Below are positions 43,141 to 53,817 of a stretch of DNA of 64,000 nt, in pieces; within the stretch, counting starts at the first letter, position 1; each line of letters opens with the position of its first letter. The stretch covers positions 55,426,293 to 55,490,292 of the forward strand of contig OY735213.1 in NCBI GenBank assembly GCA_963457665.1. The letters run 5' to 3'. Source of the DNA: Thysanoteuthis rhombus (taxonomy: Eukaryota > Mollusca > Cephalopoda > Oegopsida > Thysanoteuthidae). A model generated the notes under the pieces. The model was not told where the DNA came from and did no database searches. It saw only the letters and a program-made list of their open reading frames with translations. The position numbers and the translations under genes are program-made.

Positions 43141-43605
43141 GAGATTGAGTACCCCTTATCCGATTTGTGTGTTTTTTTTTCGGATTTTCGAATATTTGCT
43201 TATACATAATGAGATATACATTAAAAAAAACTTAAGGTTTCTCACCTTAAATTCCTAACCCATCCAAGATGTGATCTCCCTTTAATTAGACTGCATATAA
43301 ACAGAAAAAAACGGTTTTGTTGTGTTTCAGAAAGATGGCGGTGACAATAAATTATTTTGATTAGGGCTTGTTTCGTTCTTCACCGTGTGTGAAGCAAATA
43401 TGGTTTTCTGTGTTACAAGGGATAAACAAAAATAACCAAACTTGTACCGTAATAAAATCGATTTAAATGCATTCGTCTCTTACAATGATACTGCAATAAA
43501 ATCAGGTGTGGGATATTCCACTCTTGGCGTCATGTTACCTTTTTAAAATATTTTGGATTTTGGAGCAATCCGGTTTTCGGAGTTCTGGATAATGGATACT
43601 AAACC
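43141..43605. mobile_element. MER2/Tigger-like pogo-family non-autonomous element
   Basis: The left end GAGATTGAGTACCCCTTATC is followed by CGGATTTTCGAATATTTGCT and TATACATAATGAGATATAC. The right end, GGATTTTGGAGCAATCCGGT then TTTCGGAGTTCTGGATAATG then GATACTAAACC, is an imperfect inverted copy of the left. TA flanks both sides (43,139-43,140 and 43,606-43,607). The wording is strikingly like the ends of the mammalian MER2 element as I remember it. No transposase in the 465 bases. Confidence 0.75.
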
Positions 43606-43844
43606 TATATTCACAATTCATACGGCGATACAATGATTCGGCTATTCAACAAAATATACATATACACCATAACTTAACTTCAACATTGCTACAAAGTTCA
43701 ATGAACTACAAAGCTAAATCTATAAAGAACTTATCAAAACTAAAATGAATTTCTCCACTATCCAGTTCCGTTTCCTTGGCGCACTGTACAAGTAATTTAA
43801 CTGTATCTCTCTCTATATATTTATGCATATCTCTATCTTTATCT

Positions 43845-43970
<126 letters not shown>

Positions 43971-44109
43971 CAATGTCTATATGTTTGTACTTCTATCTCT
44001 TCAAAACTATATTTCGTAGAAATAAAATAATCGAATTTTGTGCGTCTCAATCTATGTTCAGTACACATTTTAAGATCGATTTTAGAAAATAAAATTAATT
44101 TTTTGCCTC

Positions 44110-44420
44110 TGAAATTTATCCAGCCGACAGCAGAGCTCTGGATTCCAGAGTTCAGATCATCAAGACCGGGTGGACGCAGAATTAGTGTCATAGCCCATTG
44201 CGTTTTGCCCCATGAGGCATGTTATTGCTCTGTGAAGTCATAGTCCATGGAGCTCAGAAATCGTCCTGAGACCTAAGGACCAGGACTCTTATTTCTTTGC
44301 GACTGGAGTTGCAAGGACTAAAGAGAATCTTTGAGATCACACCTAAACGTTCGCGTGCGTGGAATCCCCACGTTAAATCGATCTTGTGTCACATCCTTTC
44401 CTCGCAGAAATGGGAGCTTA
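44110..44420 (+). mobile_element. Repeat module plus SINE-B copy 4
   Basis: The 14.2 kb-like block (AGCTCAGAAATCGTCCTGAG) at about 44,250 is followed by the SINE-B 3' blocks GACTGGAGTTGCAAGGACTA, CCCCACGTTAAATCGATCTT, GTGTCACATCC and CTCGCAGAAATGGGAG. Confidence 0.55.
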
Positions 44421-44629
44421 TAATTTGCAGTCAGCAACAGTCATAGAGAAAGTAGTGCAAGCTTGACTTGATCACTGGATGAGTCCTGGGAAACCTTGAC
44501 ATAACTCGGTATTGCTTACCCACAGAATATTGCCACGCCTGTACCCTCATTGGCAATGACATTTCTGCGCCCAGCTAGTCAGTCAGATGCCATAAACGAC
44601 AGAGGTCGTTGACTCCCATGATTGGTTTA

Positions 44630-45095
44630 GGAGGAAAGAAGAATGTTAAAGTGACCCCTCGAAACATTCAAGCCATCGGACGTCAGTACAAAACTGTTGA
44701 TTAATCAATGAATTTTGTGAGCGATACAAGAAAAAGAAAAAAAAAGTAGATATTAAAGAAACAAACCCTTTCCTTTTCAGCCCCTTGTCCTGTCTGAGTT
44801 GATTATAGTAAAGATTCTTTGTTTCAGTTGAATATTTTGGTTTCAGGTCCCTTGTTCTGCATCAAGCTGAAGACACTAAATGAGTCTTACTCGTTTCGGG
44901 TTTGAAGCATCAATGTATATATATATATATATATATAGTGTCGTTATTATGATTTCATATCACGTTCATCGTGATGTCATAATGGTGACTATGTCATGTG
45001 ATAAAACCTCCATTATGATGTCATAATTTCATAATTTCAACGTATTTGTTGTCTTGAAAGAAAAAAGAACAAAGAAAAGATCAAAGATACACATA
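44630..45095. repeat. Tandem duplication, unit 1 (~466 bp)
   Basis: Starts GGAGGAAAGAAGAATGTTAA and ends ACGTATTTGTTGTCTTGAAA plus an A-rich stretch. It matches 45,104-45,590 along its whole length. Near its right end lie four TGATGTCATAAT-like words. Confidence 0.9.
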
Positions 45096-45103
45096 TTTAT
45101 TAT

Positions 45104-45590
45104 TAGGAAGGAAGAATGTTAAAGTGAACCCTCGAAACACTCAAGCCATTGGATTTCAATACAAAACTGTTGATTATTCAATGAATTTTATGAACAAAAT
45201 AAGAAAAAAGAAAAAAAATAGATATTAATGGAACATACTTTTTTTTTCTTTTCAATCCCTTGTCCTGTCTGAGTTGATTTTATTAGAGCGTTTTGTTTCG
45301 ATTAAACATTGTGATTTTCTATTTAATCACTGTCCCACCACAGCAATATGTGACACAAGGTCGGGCTTAACGTGGGAAGAAATAGTAAAACATTGTGATT
45401 TTAGGTCTCATTTCGGGTTTGAGGTGTGTGTATATATATAGCACCGTTATAATGATGTCATAATGCCTTCATTGTGATGTCAAAATAGTGTTAATGTCAC
45501 GTGATAAATCCTGCATTATGAAGTCATAATTTCATAATTCCAACGTATTTGTTGTCTTGAAAAAGAGAAAGAAAAGACCAAAGATGCACG
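45104..45590. repeat. Tandem duplication, unit 2, carrying a SINE-B insertion
   Basis: Starts AGGAAGGAAGAATGTTAAAG and ends ACGTATTTGTTGTCTTGAAA. It matches unit 1 with scattered substitutions, a small deletion around GCTGAAGACACT and one 69-base insertion at 45,319-45,387. Confidence 0.9.
45319..45387 (-). mobile_element. SINE-B 3' end insertion with 15-bp target duplication
   Basis: The insert on the minus strand reads CACGTTAAGCCCGACCTTGT then GTCACATATTGCTGTGG, the SINE-B 3' region, with an ATTAAATAG tail. It is flanked by exact 15-base direct repeats AAACATTGTGATTTT (45,304-45,318 and 45,388-45,402). The paralogous site in unit 1 lacks the insert, so the empty site is visible in the same window. 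The SINE is 5'-truncated to about 69 bases. Confidence 0.85.
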
Positions 45591-45594
45591 TTTT

Positions 45595-46372
45595 TTTTTA
45601 TGAATTAAATGCATCTTGAATTTTCAACATTTATCTCATCGAAACATTATTTAATTTATTGAAGATATTACGTGTTTAATTGATATGAATTAAAAGAAAA
45701 TATTGTTTCATGAAAAATCAACTAAATAGCAATTTCTAAAATCTAGATGCAACCCGAAACAAATAAGTATTGCAGATATCAAACTCTAAAAACAGGGAAT
45801 CTGGACGCGATGCAAAAAGCAACTTATTGATAAGTCTCCCTATACACTTTATGAGTAAAGGGAACTTCTCTGAGACTGTGGAAAGTGAGAGTAAGGCAAA
45901 GCCTTTTTTTTTCATGATCAAATTTTCTATACACTTCAGAATTAAATACACTCTTAAGTGCCTGATTGCTGCACTCACCTACCCCATTCATAAATTTCCA
46001 CTCCTACCTGTTAATTAGTTTTCGAGAGTCCATCTCTATTGTCTCTTTTTTCAGTTTAATTTTTTTTCGAGGACGAGAATTTTTTTGTTCCTGTCAATAC
46101 TGTACGTTTTTACTTCCCATGTACCTAACCCATCCTTACTATATATCTTTTTCAAACTACTTTGTTTTGTTTTCTGTCGGTGGCCATAGTTTCGTACTCA
46201 CCCTCTCTACTGGCTTATCCCCCAGCTGATTTGATCGGGGCAGATTTTCCTACCCCTACTTATTCCACCCCTCTTCGTAGCGAGAATGCATGTTCTATTT
46301 TTTCAAAAATGTGCATCTACTATAAAACTGAATTGTGTACTTCTTGTCTGTTTATTCTGTCTGTAACAATGG

Positions 46373-46375
<3 letters not shown>
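45595..46375. other. No gene supported
   Basis: Unassigned sequence. Frames here are short and unremarkable. Confidence 0.4.

Positions 46376-46451
<76 letters not shown>
46376..46451. repeat. (CT)n microsatellite
   Basis: About 76 bases of uninterrupted CT. Confidence 0.98.
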
Positions 46452-46452
<1 letters not shown>

Positions 46453-46769
46453 GCACTTGAAGGGAACGGTTCCCTGATAGAAAAAATACCTCCCATCTAC
46501 CATTTGAAATAATGGGCATTTCTTTCCACTGAAAGGAATTCATTAATATATTTTCACGTAGAAATTCAAAATATATACGTGTTTTTTTTTCCCGGGTATA
46601 AACTAGTTCATTAAATACTTGTGACTGATAAAATAGAATAAAACTCTCATGTAAATGTTGGGAATAAATTAACACACAGGAAAGGCAGTGTTATCTTTAG
46701 AGACAAGATGTTGTGTCTGGCGTCTCTACTGATCTTCACTTCGGCTCCGTAATGAATGATACACCAAAT

Positions 46770-47323
46770 CAGTGTTGCCAAATCGAATTTTTCTGGCTGA
46801 ACAGCTTTAAAGATTGGCTGAAATCTGCTAAATCTTCTCGACTTGCTACCAACTCCACGGCTAAATATGTATTATACTCATTTGAAGCCTAAATATGAAA
46901 ATAACTGTTTACTAAAACTTGATAAAAAACTGTATATTTACTTTCATCTGACTATCCAGATATGTAGTGGTTTCTCGTGTGACTCCAAATATCTTCTCAG
47001 TGCAAAAATTTCGGTTAAAATAAGGTATATCAAAGAAAAAACATAGAAATTTTGAAGAAAAAAAAACATCTGTATTTCTCCATTTAGCCGATCTTAGACG
47101 TTTCTGAAGGTCAGTCAAAGTTAATCAAAGATAAGCTAAATGTTTCCCCATCTTCAGCTAACATTATAGCTGAAAAATATTGAATATATTTTTTCATTTT
47201 AGCTATAAAATAAATCAAATCGGCTAATTATTTAATTTCAATGGCCAGATTGTCGGCTATCTGCTACCGCAGATTTTTATCTGATAAATAAGGGGAAATC
47301 GGCTAGATCTAGCCCCGAAAGCC
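46770..47323. mobile_element. Family G element, ~0.55 kb
   Basis: Left end CAGTGTTGCCAAATCGAATT then TTTCTGGCTGAAC. The right end on the minus strand is GGGGCTAGATCTAGCCGATT, lacking the outermost TGTTGCC. The interior has TAGCTATAAAATAAATCAAA and CGGCTAATTATTTAATTTCA as in the 31.7 kb copy. Confidence 0.6.
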
Positions 47324-47699
47324 TGCGCCGGATCTACTTAATTGAGTTTGTGAAACGTGAAGCAAGAATGGGTCAGCGAGTGAAACAACCATTATTCTCC
47401 TCGGGTCAAGAACTGGTTGGGAATCAACAGAATGCAGCAGAAGCGGGGGGGGGGGCAGAGACGAGGAAGAGGGAGAAGATGAGAAAAAATGGGCCTAAAA
47501 CAACGACAAGAAGAAGAAGAAGAAATTGAGGGGATCTACCAGTCTGAAAAAAAAAAAACGGCATTCAAAATCCTAGTTTCTCATCTGATAAATAGTAATA
47601 TAAGATATGCGGTACGAAAAGAACGTCATAGGAAGAACTAGAATTCCAAGGGACATAATGAATCACCACCATCCATATATGCATTTTTTTCTCACGTAA

Positions 47700-47945
47700 A
47701 TTCAGCATAAACTTATATTGTAAACTGAACACCCTATTGAAAACCTGAGGGGATGGGGTTAAAAAAAAAAAGCACACAATTTTACTGCTCATTAAGGAGA
47801 GTGTTTGCAGAATTAAATGTTTTTACTCTGAACGGTTAGAGCTTGGTGAAGTCCAGGTGCGTAGATACATAGATAAATACACATATACAAAGGAATATAA
47901 TTGTCAGAACACATGAATCACTTAAACCCAATAAAAGTGTTTAAA
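47700..47945 (+). mobile_element. Family A, variant-B right half only
   Basis: From CAGCATAAACTTATATTGTA through GTTTTTACTCTGAACGGTTA and TAGATACATAGATAAATACA to TCAGAACACATGAATCACTT, AAACCCAATAAAAGTG. It matches the distinctive right half of the 48.0 and 51.9 kb copies. Confidence 0.65.
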
Positions 47946-48034
47946 CCGGTTGTTTGTGGGTGGCGTGATTAACAAAAACGAATACTATTACATGCACTAC
48001 AGATGAGGTACATGTTTGTTTGTTTTTTCTCAAC

Positions 48035-48385
48035 CCCAGGTGACCAACGTCTTTTGGTGGCAAGTCATGTTGAGGTGATCAATTAAAATAATTGAAAGGG
48101 GGGGATCAATGGATTAGTTACTTCTCTTGACTTTTGTTGGCAGGTGATCACTGAAAAGTCAGAATTTAAAAAACACGAGTGAATGCTGCTGAACCCAAAC
48201 TACGGAACCAATTCAGCATAAATTTACATTTTGTGTTAAACCTCGTATGAAAAGTTATTTCGGGGGAGAATTTACAAAAATGAAAAAAAAAAACGTTTTC
48301 CCAACTCATTGAAGAGAGTGTGTGTGAAAAATTTCAAGTTTCTACAATGATCAGTTACGGTTGAGAGTTGTCCAAATACATACAT
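48035..48385 (+). mobile_element. Family A, variant B, copy 10
   Basis: The left half is standard family A (GGTGACCAACGTCTTTTGGT, GTGATCAATTAAAATAATTG, CTTTTGTTGGCAGGTGATCA). The right half is different: AACGTTTTCCCAACTCATTG, AGAGAGTGTGTGTGAAAA, TTTCAAGTTTCTACAATGAT and CAAATACATACATA. The CCTCTAGCTCCATTGG and AGCCAGCCAGACAGACC blocks of the standard right half are absent. Confidence 0.75.
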
Positions 48386-48389
48386 ATAT

Positions 48390-49425
48390 ATCTATACATT
48401 ATCGCACTTAACCTCTCCCTCCTCTCTTTCATTACTGTATCATTTGTGTGTAACATTCGCAGTAGTTCAATAAGAGAGTGGGAGAACAAAGTGATAGAGA
48501 GGGGGTGCTGCAAAAGAAAGTCAAGAAAGAAAGCGAATATAGTGAGAATGAATCATTACAGTGTCATGGTGAAATACTTGTCTGAAATTTTCCGAACATT
48601 TGGTTCTTTGAAGAAAAAAAAAAAATAGAGAGGAGAAGAAAAAAATGAATGAAGAAAAGTCGAGGGTAGAACGAGAAAAAGAAATAAAGGAGGTATTTTG
48701 TTATAAAATTCCTGAAGCGGACTACCGATCTCCTGTTGTAAAAAATGCTTATTTTTTCACAGCTGTGAAATTTGAATTTAAATTTTACTATAAATGAATT
48801 GAAATATTATTTAACTTATTTGAAATATTACTTATCTCATTTAGAAAGAAAAGGTGGAACAAAAGGAACTTGAATTCTTGTAATTCACATATTTATTTGT
48901 GAAGTTAGTGACTATGTTCCCCCTCCCCCGTGAGCATTGTAGCCTGAGGAAATGGTAAACCTAAAGAGTGAAAAAAAGAAGTGTAATTCAAAACATTTTA
49001 AGGGTTTCAGAGGGGGGTGTATTTACTATATTGTTCTGATGCTGAACTAGAACCTCAATTTGTATAGAGAGAATGAAAACGCTGTGAAATCAGCATAATG
49101 CCATAGTAGAACATTAATTCTGACTATACTTATTCTTTGAAAGAGTTATCTTTACATCATTTTATATTCTGACGACATTATTCTTCGTTTTTTATATGTT
49201 GATCATTATCCAGAACACGAAATATTTGGAGAGGCAAAGGGTTCTATTTGGATGTAGGTATACTGCTGATGCGGACCATTGATCTCTGTCTGTGGTATGA
49301 AACAACGGTTTTCAAGCATTTCAGTTACTTTCATTTACTTCATTCATAAATTGTTTGTTCAGAACACGACATTTAGGGTGGGGGACTTTTTTGTGTGTGT
49401 CTAAGTATCGAACAGGAACCTTCAC
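48390..49425. other. No gene supported
   Basis: Unassigned sequence, with an A-rich stretch at 48,600-48,690. Confidence 0.4.
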
Positions 49426-49429
49426 TTTT

Positions 49430-49700
49430 TGGTGTCAAAATCGAAGACAATTTTTTCTATTCTTCGCTCCTTGATATCAAAATCGAGGGGTGGATTTTTT
49501 TTCCACCTTTGGCAATTACAATCAAGGGGAAATTTTCTTTTCAATTTTAAGGACATCAAGGGAACATTTGTTTTCACTTTTAGGGTTACAAATCAAAGGC
49601 ACTTTTATTCTAATTGACAGGCCTAAATCGAAGGGAGACATTTTATTTTTTAGGAGTCAAAATCAATGTGTGACTTTTTTCACTTTTGAGATCAAAATCG
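49430..49700. repeat. Diverged tandem repeat, ~40-45-bp period, ~6 units
   Basis: Units of the form GGNNTCAAAATCGAAGGGNA followed by NATTTTTTTTCNNTTTT repeat six or so times, with spacings around 40-47 bases. The conceptual frames are artefacts. Confidence 0.7.
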
Positions 49701-50189
49701 TACATTGTAATATACTTTTAAACAGTGACCCATAATTTCCAATGACTACTGCAATAGTAAGCCAAAGCCACGTCCATTTTTAGACATAAAGAAATTATGA
49801 ACATCTGGACCCAATGAAAACTTTACGGGTATTGATAACTGAGATAAGGAATTATCTTATATACCTCTACTCTTCGCTAACCAAATGCCTGTATCATCTC
49901 ATTCTCTCCCTTATCCCTTCTAATCTTAGTTTGCAGCCCAAGCTTTTATCTAAATGTTATGCAGATATAGATTAGTTTCGTAAATGGAAATTTTCTCACA
50001 CCCTTAGTAAACTATCCAACTTTCTTCTCTCTATGCCCCCTTCCTAGCCTGTAATTAAACTGCCTAACTTCTCTTAACTTTCTATTCCTATCCCTTCAGC
50101 AAATTACCTCTATTCTTTTTCTCCCCTGTCTTTTCTAAATTAGATAAAATATATGTTGAATGAAATAGATAATATTTCAAATAAATTAA

Positions 50190-50680
50190 TACCATTGGAC
50201 TGAAAATGATGATGTCTTACTGTATGGTAATATCCCAGGGGTTATAACATTGGACTTAATTGATTAAGTTTTACTCCGTGGGAACAGCTTAATTCTTATC
50301 GTATTGGATTTGAAATTATGGGGTTTTACAGCATTTGAATATCCTGATATTTATAACATTGGACTGAAAATTATGAGGTCTCACTGCATGGAAATATCCC
50401 AATGGTTATAATGTTCGATTAAAAGCGATGATATCCCAATGGGTATAATATGGGACTGAAAATGATGCGGTCTTACTGCAAGGAAATATCCCAATGTTTA
50501 TGGCATGAAACTGAGAGTTATAAGATCTTACTGTATTGGAATACCCCAATAGTTATAACATTAGATTTGAAATGATGAGGTCCTTTTGCACAGGAATATC
50601 TTAATGGATATTACATTGGAGTGAAACTGATATGGTCTCACTGCACAGGAATTGCTCAATTGTATTGGAATGAAAATGAT
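50190..50680. repeat. Diverged tandem repeat, ~65-bp period, ~7-8 units
   Basis: The unit ATAACATTGGACTGAAAATG, ATGAGGTCTTACTGCATGGA, AATATCCCAATGGTT recurs along the region with substitutions and small deletions. Clear unit starts are near 50,192, 50,245, 50,355, 50,447, 50,556 and 50,610. Confidence 0.82.
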
Positions 50681-50694
50681 AGGGACTTGTGTAC

Positions 50695-50945
50695 TTACCT
50701 ACGGAGCAGAATCATGGAACCTAATTAAAAGAATGACCCTCAAATTGAGAACCATGTAATATACACAGGAAAAGGATTATGCTTAACATCACACCGAGTG
50801 ATCAAAAAACAGCACATTATACTGAGGATAAAACAAGGGCCAGTGATATCATTAAATCTATTAGAAAAACTGAATGGCAATTGGCAGGCCATGTTGCAAG
50901 AATGTTGACAACCGCTGGACATCACGACTCACAATATGGATCCCA
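50695..50945 (+). pseudogene. RTE-type LINE relic, C-terminal piece (plus)
   Basis: TYGAESWNLIKRMTLKLRTM leads, after frameshifts, to RASDIIKSIRKTEWQLAGHV and ARM. This is the C-terminal RT region of the same family as 56.7 kb (ETWNLTKKQTRKLRTM, WRWAGHVARM). It breaks off at about 50,945. Confidence 0.75.
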
Positions 50946-51310
50946 AAGACCACAGGTTCTCGGCAAAGAGGATTTTGTCATCAGCAAAGTTGAGGTTAAT
51001 TGGGTATTCAATTCTGATTACTTTATTTGCCCAGTCTACATTTCTGAAGTTCATTTCGAGACAAGCCATAAAAACTTTTGGTGCACTGGTGGCTTCTTGT
51101 TTTACTCCTTTTTCTAACCGGGAGGGCTCAGGGTCGTTATGTAGCTTCATTAGGAAACTGCCAAGTTGGTAAATATGTTGCAGAGCTCTGACATACGTGC
51201 GGTCTATTCTGTGTTCTATGATTGCATCAATGACTCTAAGGATCTTCACTCAAAGACCTTCATGAAGTCAACAAATGCTACAACGAGTGGCATTTTATAT
51301 TCTACTGCTT
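50940..51310 (-). pseudogene. RTE-type LINE relic, RT core piece (minus)
   Basis: On the minus strand DFMKVFE (usual DFxKAFD), RALQHIYQLGSFLMKL, LEKGVKQEATSAPKVF (usual RGVRQGDxxSPxLF) and YPINLNFADDKILFAENL carry RT motifs, including an intact FADD catalytic box. It lies head-on against the plus-strand C-terminal piece of the same LINE. Confidence 0.82.
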
Positions 51311-51319
51311 TCTGTTTTA

Positions 51320-51875
51320 CTTCACCAAATGGAGATATAATATAGATCATATATATTGAAATATTACTTTTTTATTTATAATATTTCTTCTTTGATTTTT
51401 ACAAATTAATCGAAAAATTATTCATTTCATCTAAAATATTCCTTATATTTATTTAGAAACGAACATAGGTGATAAAAAATAAAGTGGTTTACTGAAATGG
51501 TAGGGAGACAGAAGGGTAGACAGAGAAGTTTGTTAGTTTAATAGGGGGTAGGAGAAGAGGGGAAAGGAAAGAGAGTTGCGTAGTTTACTGAGGGGGTAGG
51601 AAAATGTTGGCATATCTTATCCATGTTTGTGTAACAATCAGATAGAATCACAGAGCAACGATAAAGATTAGAAGGGATAAGAGAGACAATGAAAAGATAA
51701 AGGCAGAGGTTGAGAGAAATGCAAAGGCATGAGATAATATTTAGGTTTAGTTTTAGTTTAAGTGTTAACCACCGAGGAATTTCCCCATGGGTACAACTGG
51801 GTAGTGGTGATTAATCACAGCAACAGCTATATCAGTTACATGGATGAAATGAATTTGAAAAGGTGTTTTTTTCTC
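51320..51875. other. No gene supported
   Basis: Unassigned sequence with GGGG/AGAG-rich stretches at 51,500-51,720. Confidence 0.4.
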
Positions 51876-51879
51876 AACT

Positions 51880-52285
51880 ACCCGGTAACCAATGTCCTTG
51901 GCAGCATTTCGTACTAGGGGTGATCAATCGAAAAAGTAGGAAAGGGGTGATCAATGAATATGTTACTTCTCTTGCTTTTTGTTGGGCACTACAACGTCCA
52001 AACTGAAAAAAAAAAAGGAACCAATTTAGCATAAGCTTGCATTGAAAATCGAACCCCTTAATGAACCTCATTTCAGAGGGGGATTAAAAAAAAACAAAAA
52101 AAAAACAAACAAGCGTTTTCCTTACTCATTGAGGGGAGAGTGTGTGCAAAGTTTCGAGTTTCTGTTATGAACGTTTAGGGTAGGGCAAAGTTCGGATACA
52201 TAGATACATAGATACAAATTAATGTCAGAACACATTAATAACCTAAACCCAATAACAATGCTGTGGGTAGCGGGGATTAAAAGTC
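51880..52285 (+). mobile_element. Family A, variant B, copy 11
   Basis: Standard left half (CCCGGTAACCAATGTCCTTG, GGGGTGATCAATCGAAAAAG, CTTTTTGTTGGGCACT) with the variant right half (AGCGTTTTCCTTACTCATTG, AGGGGAGAGTGTGTGCAAAG, TTTCGAGTTTCTGTTATGAA, TCAGAACACATTAATAACCT, AAACCCAATAACAATG). It ends near GTGGGTAGCGGGGATTAA, close to the 47.95 kb GTGGGTGGCGTGATTAAC. Confidence 0.75.
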
Positions 52286-52559
52286 ATAACTCTTGTTTCA
52301 TTGTAGGAACAAAAGGTCATACGGATTTATTTTGATAAAATAAGTCATATCTTAATTCATCCAGTAAGGAGATGAGTGATATTTTTGATAAGATAAGCAA
52401 CATTCTAATTTTATTCATGCGAATAAAATAATACATTTCATTTTTTCCAAATTTAAAAGGATAATGTTTTTTGTGATTTGTTTTGTATTTATATTTTGCA
52501 TGTGACGTCTAGTTATTCGGTTAGCTTTGAAAATATTCGGCGTTTAGAAATAGATTTGA

Positions 52560-52800
52560 AAAATTCTACCGAAGAATAGATCAGAATAAATTCGATGTAT
52601 GACATCACTGGCGTTTTCCAACGGAAAACATCTAAAATAATGTTTAAAAAACATCTAAAAGCATCTAGATTCCGGAAAATATAGATGTTAGTAATAAAAC
52701 CGTTAGAATAAGTACCTCAAAATATTTTTTTCTAAAGATTTTTTTAGGAAGGGTTTAGTGGAATACTGAAGCCAATTTACAGGTCTATAGACAAAACGTT
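52560..52800 (-). repeat. Dispersed repeat, inverted partner of 0.89-1.14 kb
   Basis: The minus strand carries GTCTATAGACCTGTAAATTG, TCCACTAAACCCTTCC, ATCTAGATGCTTTTAGATG and GTTGGAAAACGCCAGTGATG, matching about 885-1,135 in order. Confidence 0.6.
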
Positions 52801-52809
52801 GTGGCCAGG

Positions 52810-53310
52810 AACGCTAGAACACACAAACAAATTTGCGAAAAAGAAGATAGAACCCTTCGCGACCTATGATGGCTACGGTTTTTCAATGTAAATAAATATG
52901 CAAAAGCCGATTTCCTTCGGAGGAAGACAGCTCTTTTTTTATATTTAAAGAACGAGATATTTCGCCTACGTTATGACTTTTCTTCCTCTGGCGTTTTTTT
53001 CGTGCCACACGATTTCGTACATTCTGACTTTCCTTCCATGACCTTCCATTCAGTGATTTTTTTCCCGGTCAACGGTTTATATATAGCTACAACAAAGGAA
53101 AGGTCACTGTATACTAATCCATAATTATGCTCCTACGTTGAATTTATTCTTTCATTAGTCTATAGACCTTCCTTTCACAAACAAGAAATTCATTGAGAAC
53201 GTTTAGAGATATTGTGTGGACGAACGTTAGTGAATACATTAATGTATGAAAGAAAAAAGTGAAAAAAAAAAGATCTCCCAATTGAAAAAAAAATCTTGTA
53301 TGAGAATAAG
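52810..53310. other. No gene seen
   Basis: Unassigned sequence. Confidence 0.4.
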
Positions 53311-53314
53311 TTCA

Positions 53315-53700
53315 TATATAGTTATGATGCAGGGGAGGTGACTGTAAAAAATTCTAGGATCCGCTCCAAAATTCAACCAATTCTTTTTTTTTTTTTACCA
53401 TGGTTTACCCTTCAAAATAATTTCATTGAAATTCATGGAGCGCTTTTGGAGATGCTGACTTTGCATGTAGCTACGATGCAGAGGAGGCAACTGTAAAAAG
53501 ATTCTTGAACCCATCCCAAAATTGAATCACGCCTTCCTTTGCCCACGGCCCATCCTTTCACAAAAAAAGTCGTTGATTCATTGATAACATTTCCAGATAC
53601 CGTGCGGACAGTCAAACAGACAGACGGTCTAACTGACAGAGAGACAAACAGACGGACAGACAAAAATTAATACATACACTTCTCTGGGCTTCATTGGCGG
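53315..53700. repeat. Duplicated ~150-bp unit
   Basis: AGTTATGATGCAGGGGAGGT, GACTGTAAAAAATTCTAGGA and CCAAAATTCAACCAATTC near 53,320 recur as AGCTACGATGCAGAGGAGGC, AACTGTAAAAAGATTCTTGA and CCAAAATTGAATCACGCC near 53,470. A CAGACAGACGG-rich stretch follows at 53,605-53,670. Confidence 0.7.
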
Positions 53701-53817
53701 AGGTAAAATATGCAACTATATCGGCTACGGGCCAGGTCCCCCATTTATAACTTTCTCGAATGATTGCTTGCTAAATATGTCTGCTACCTCCCACTTTAAG
53801 TTGGGCATTAATTCTAT

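Noticed and set aside
48600..48690. A-rich stretch as a processed pseudogene poly(A) tail.
   Set aside because: No coding remnant upstream and no flanking direct repeat.
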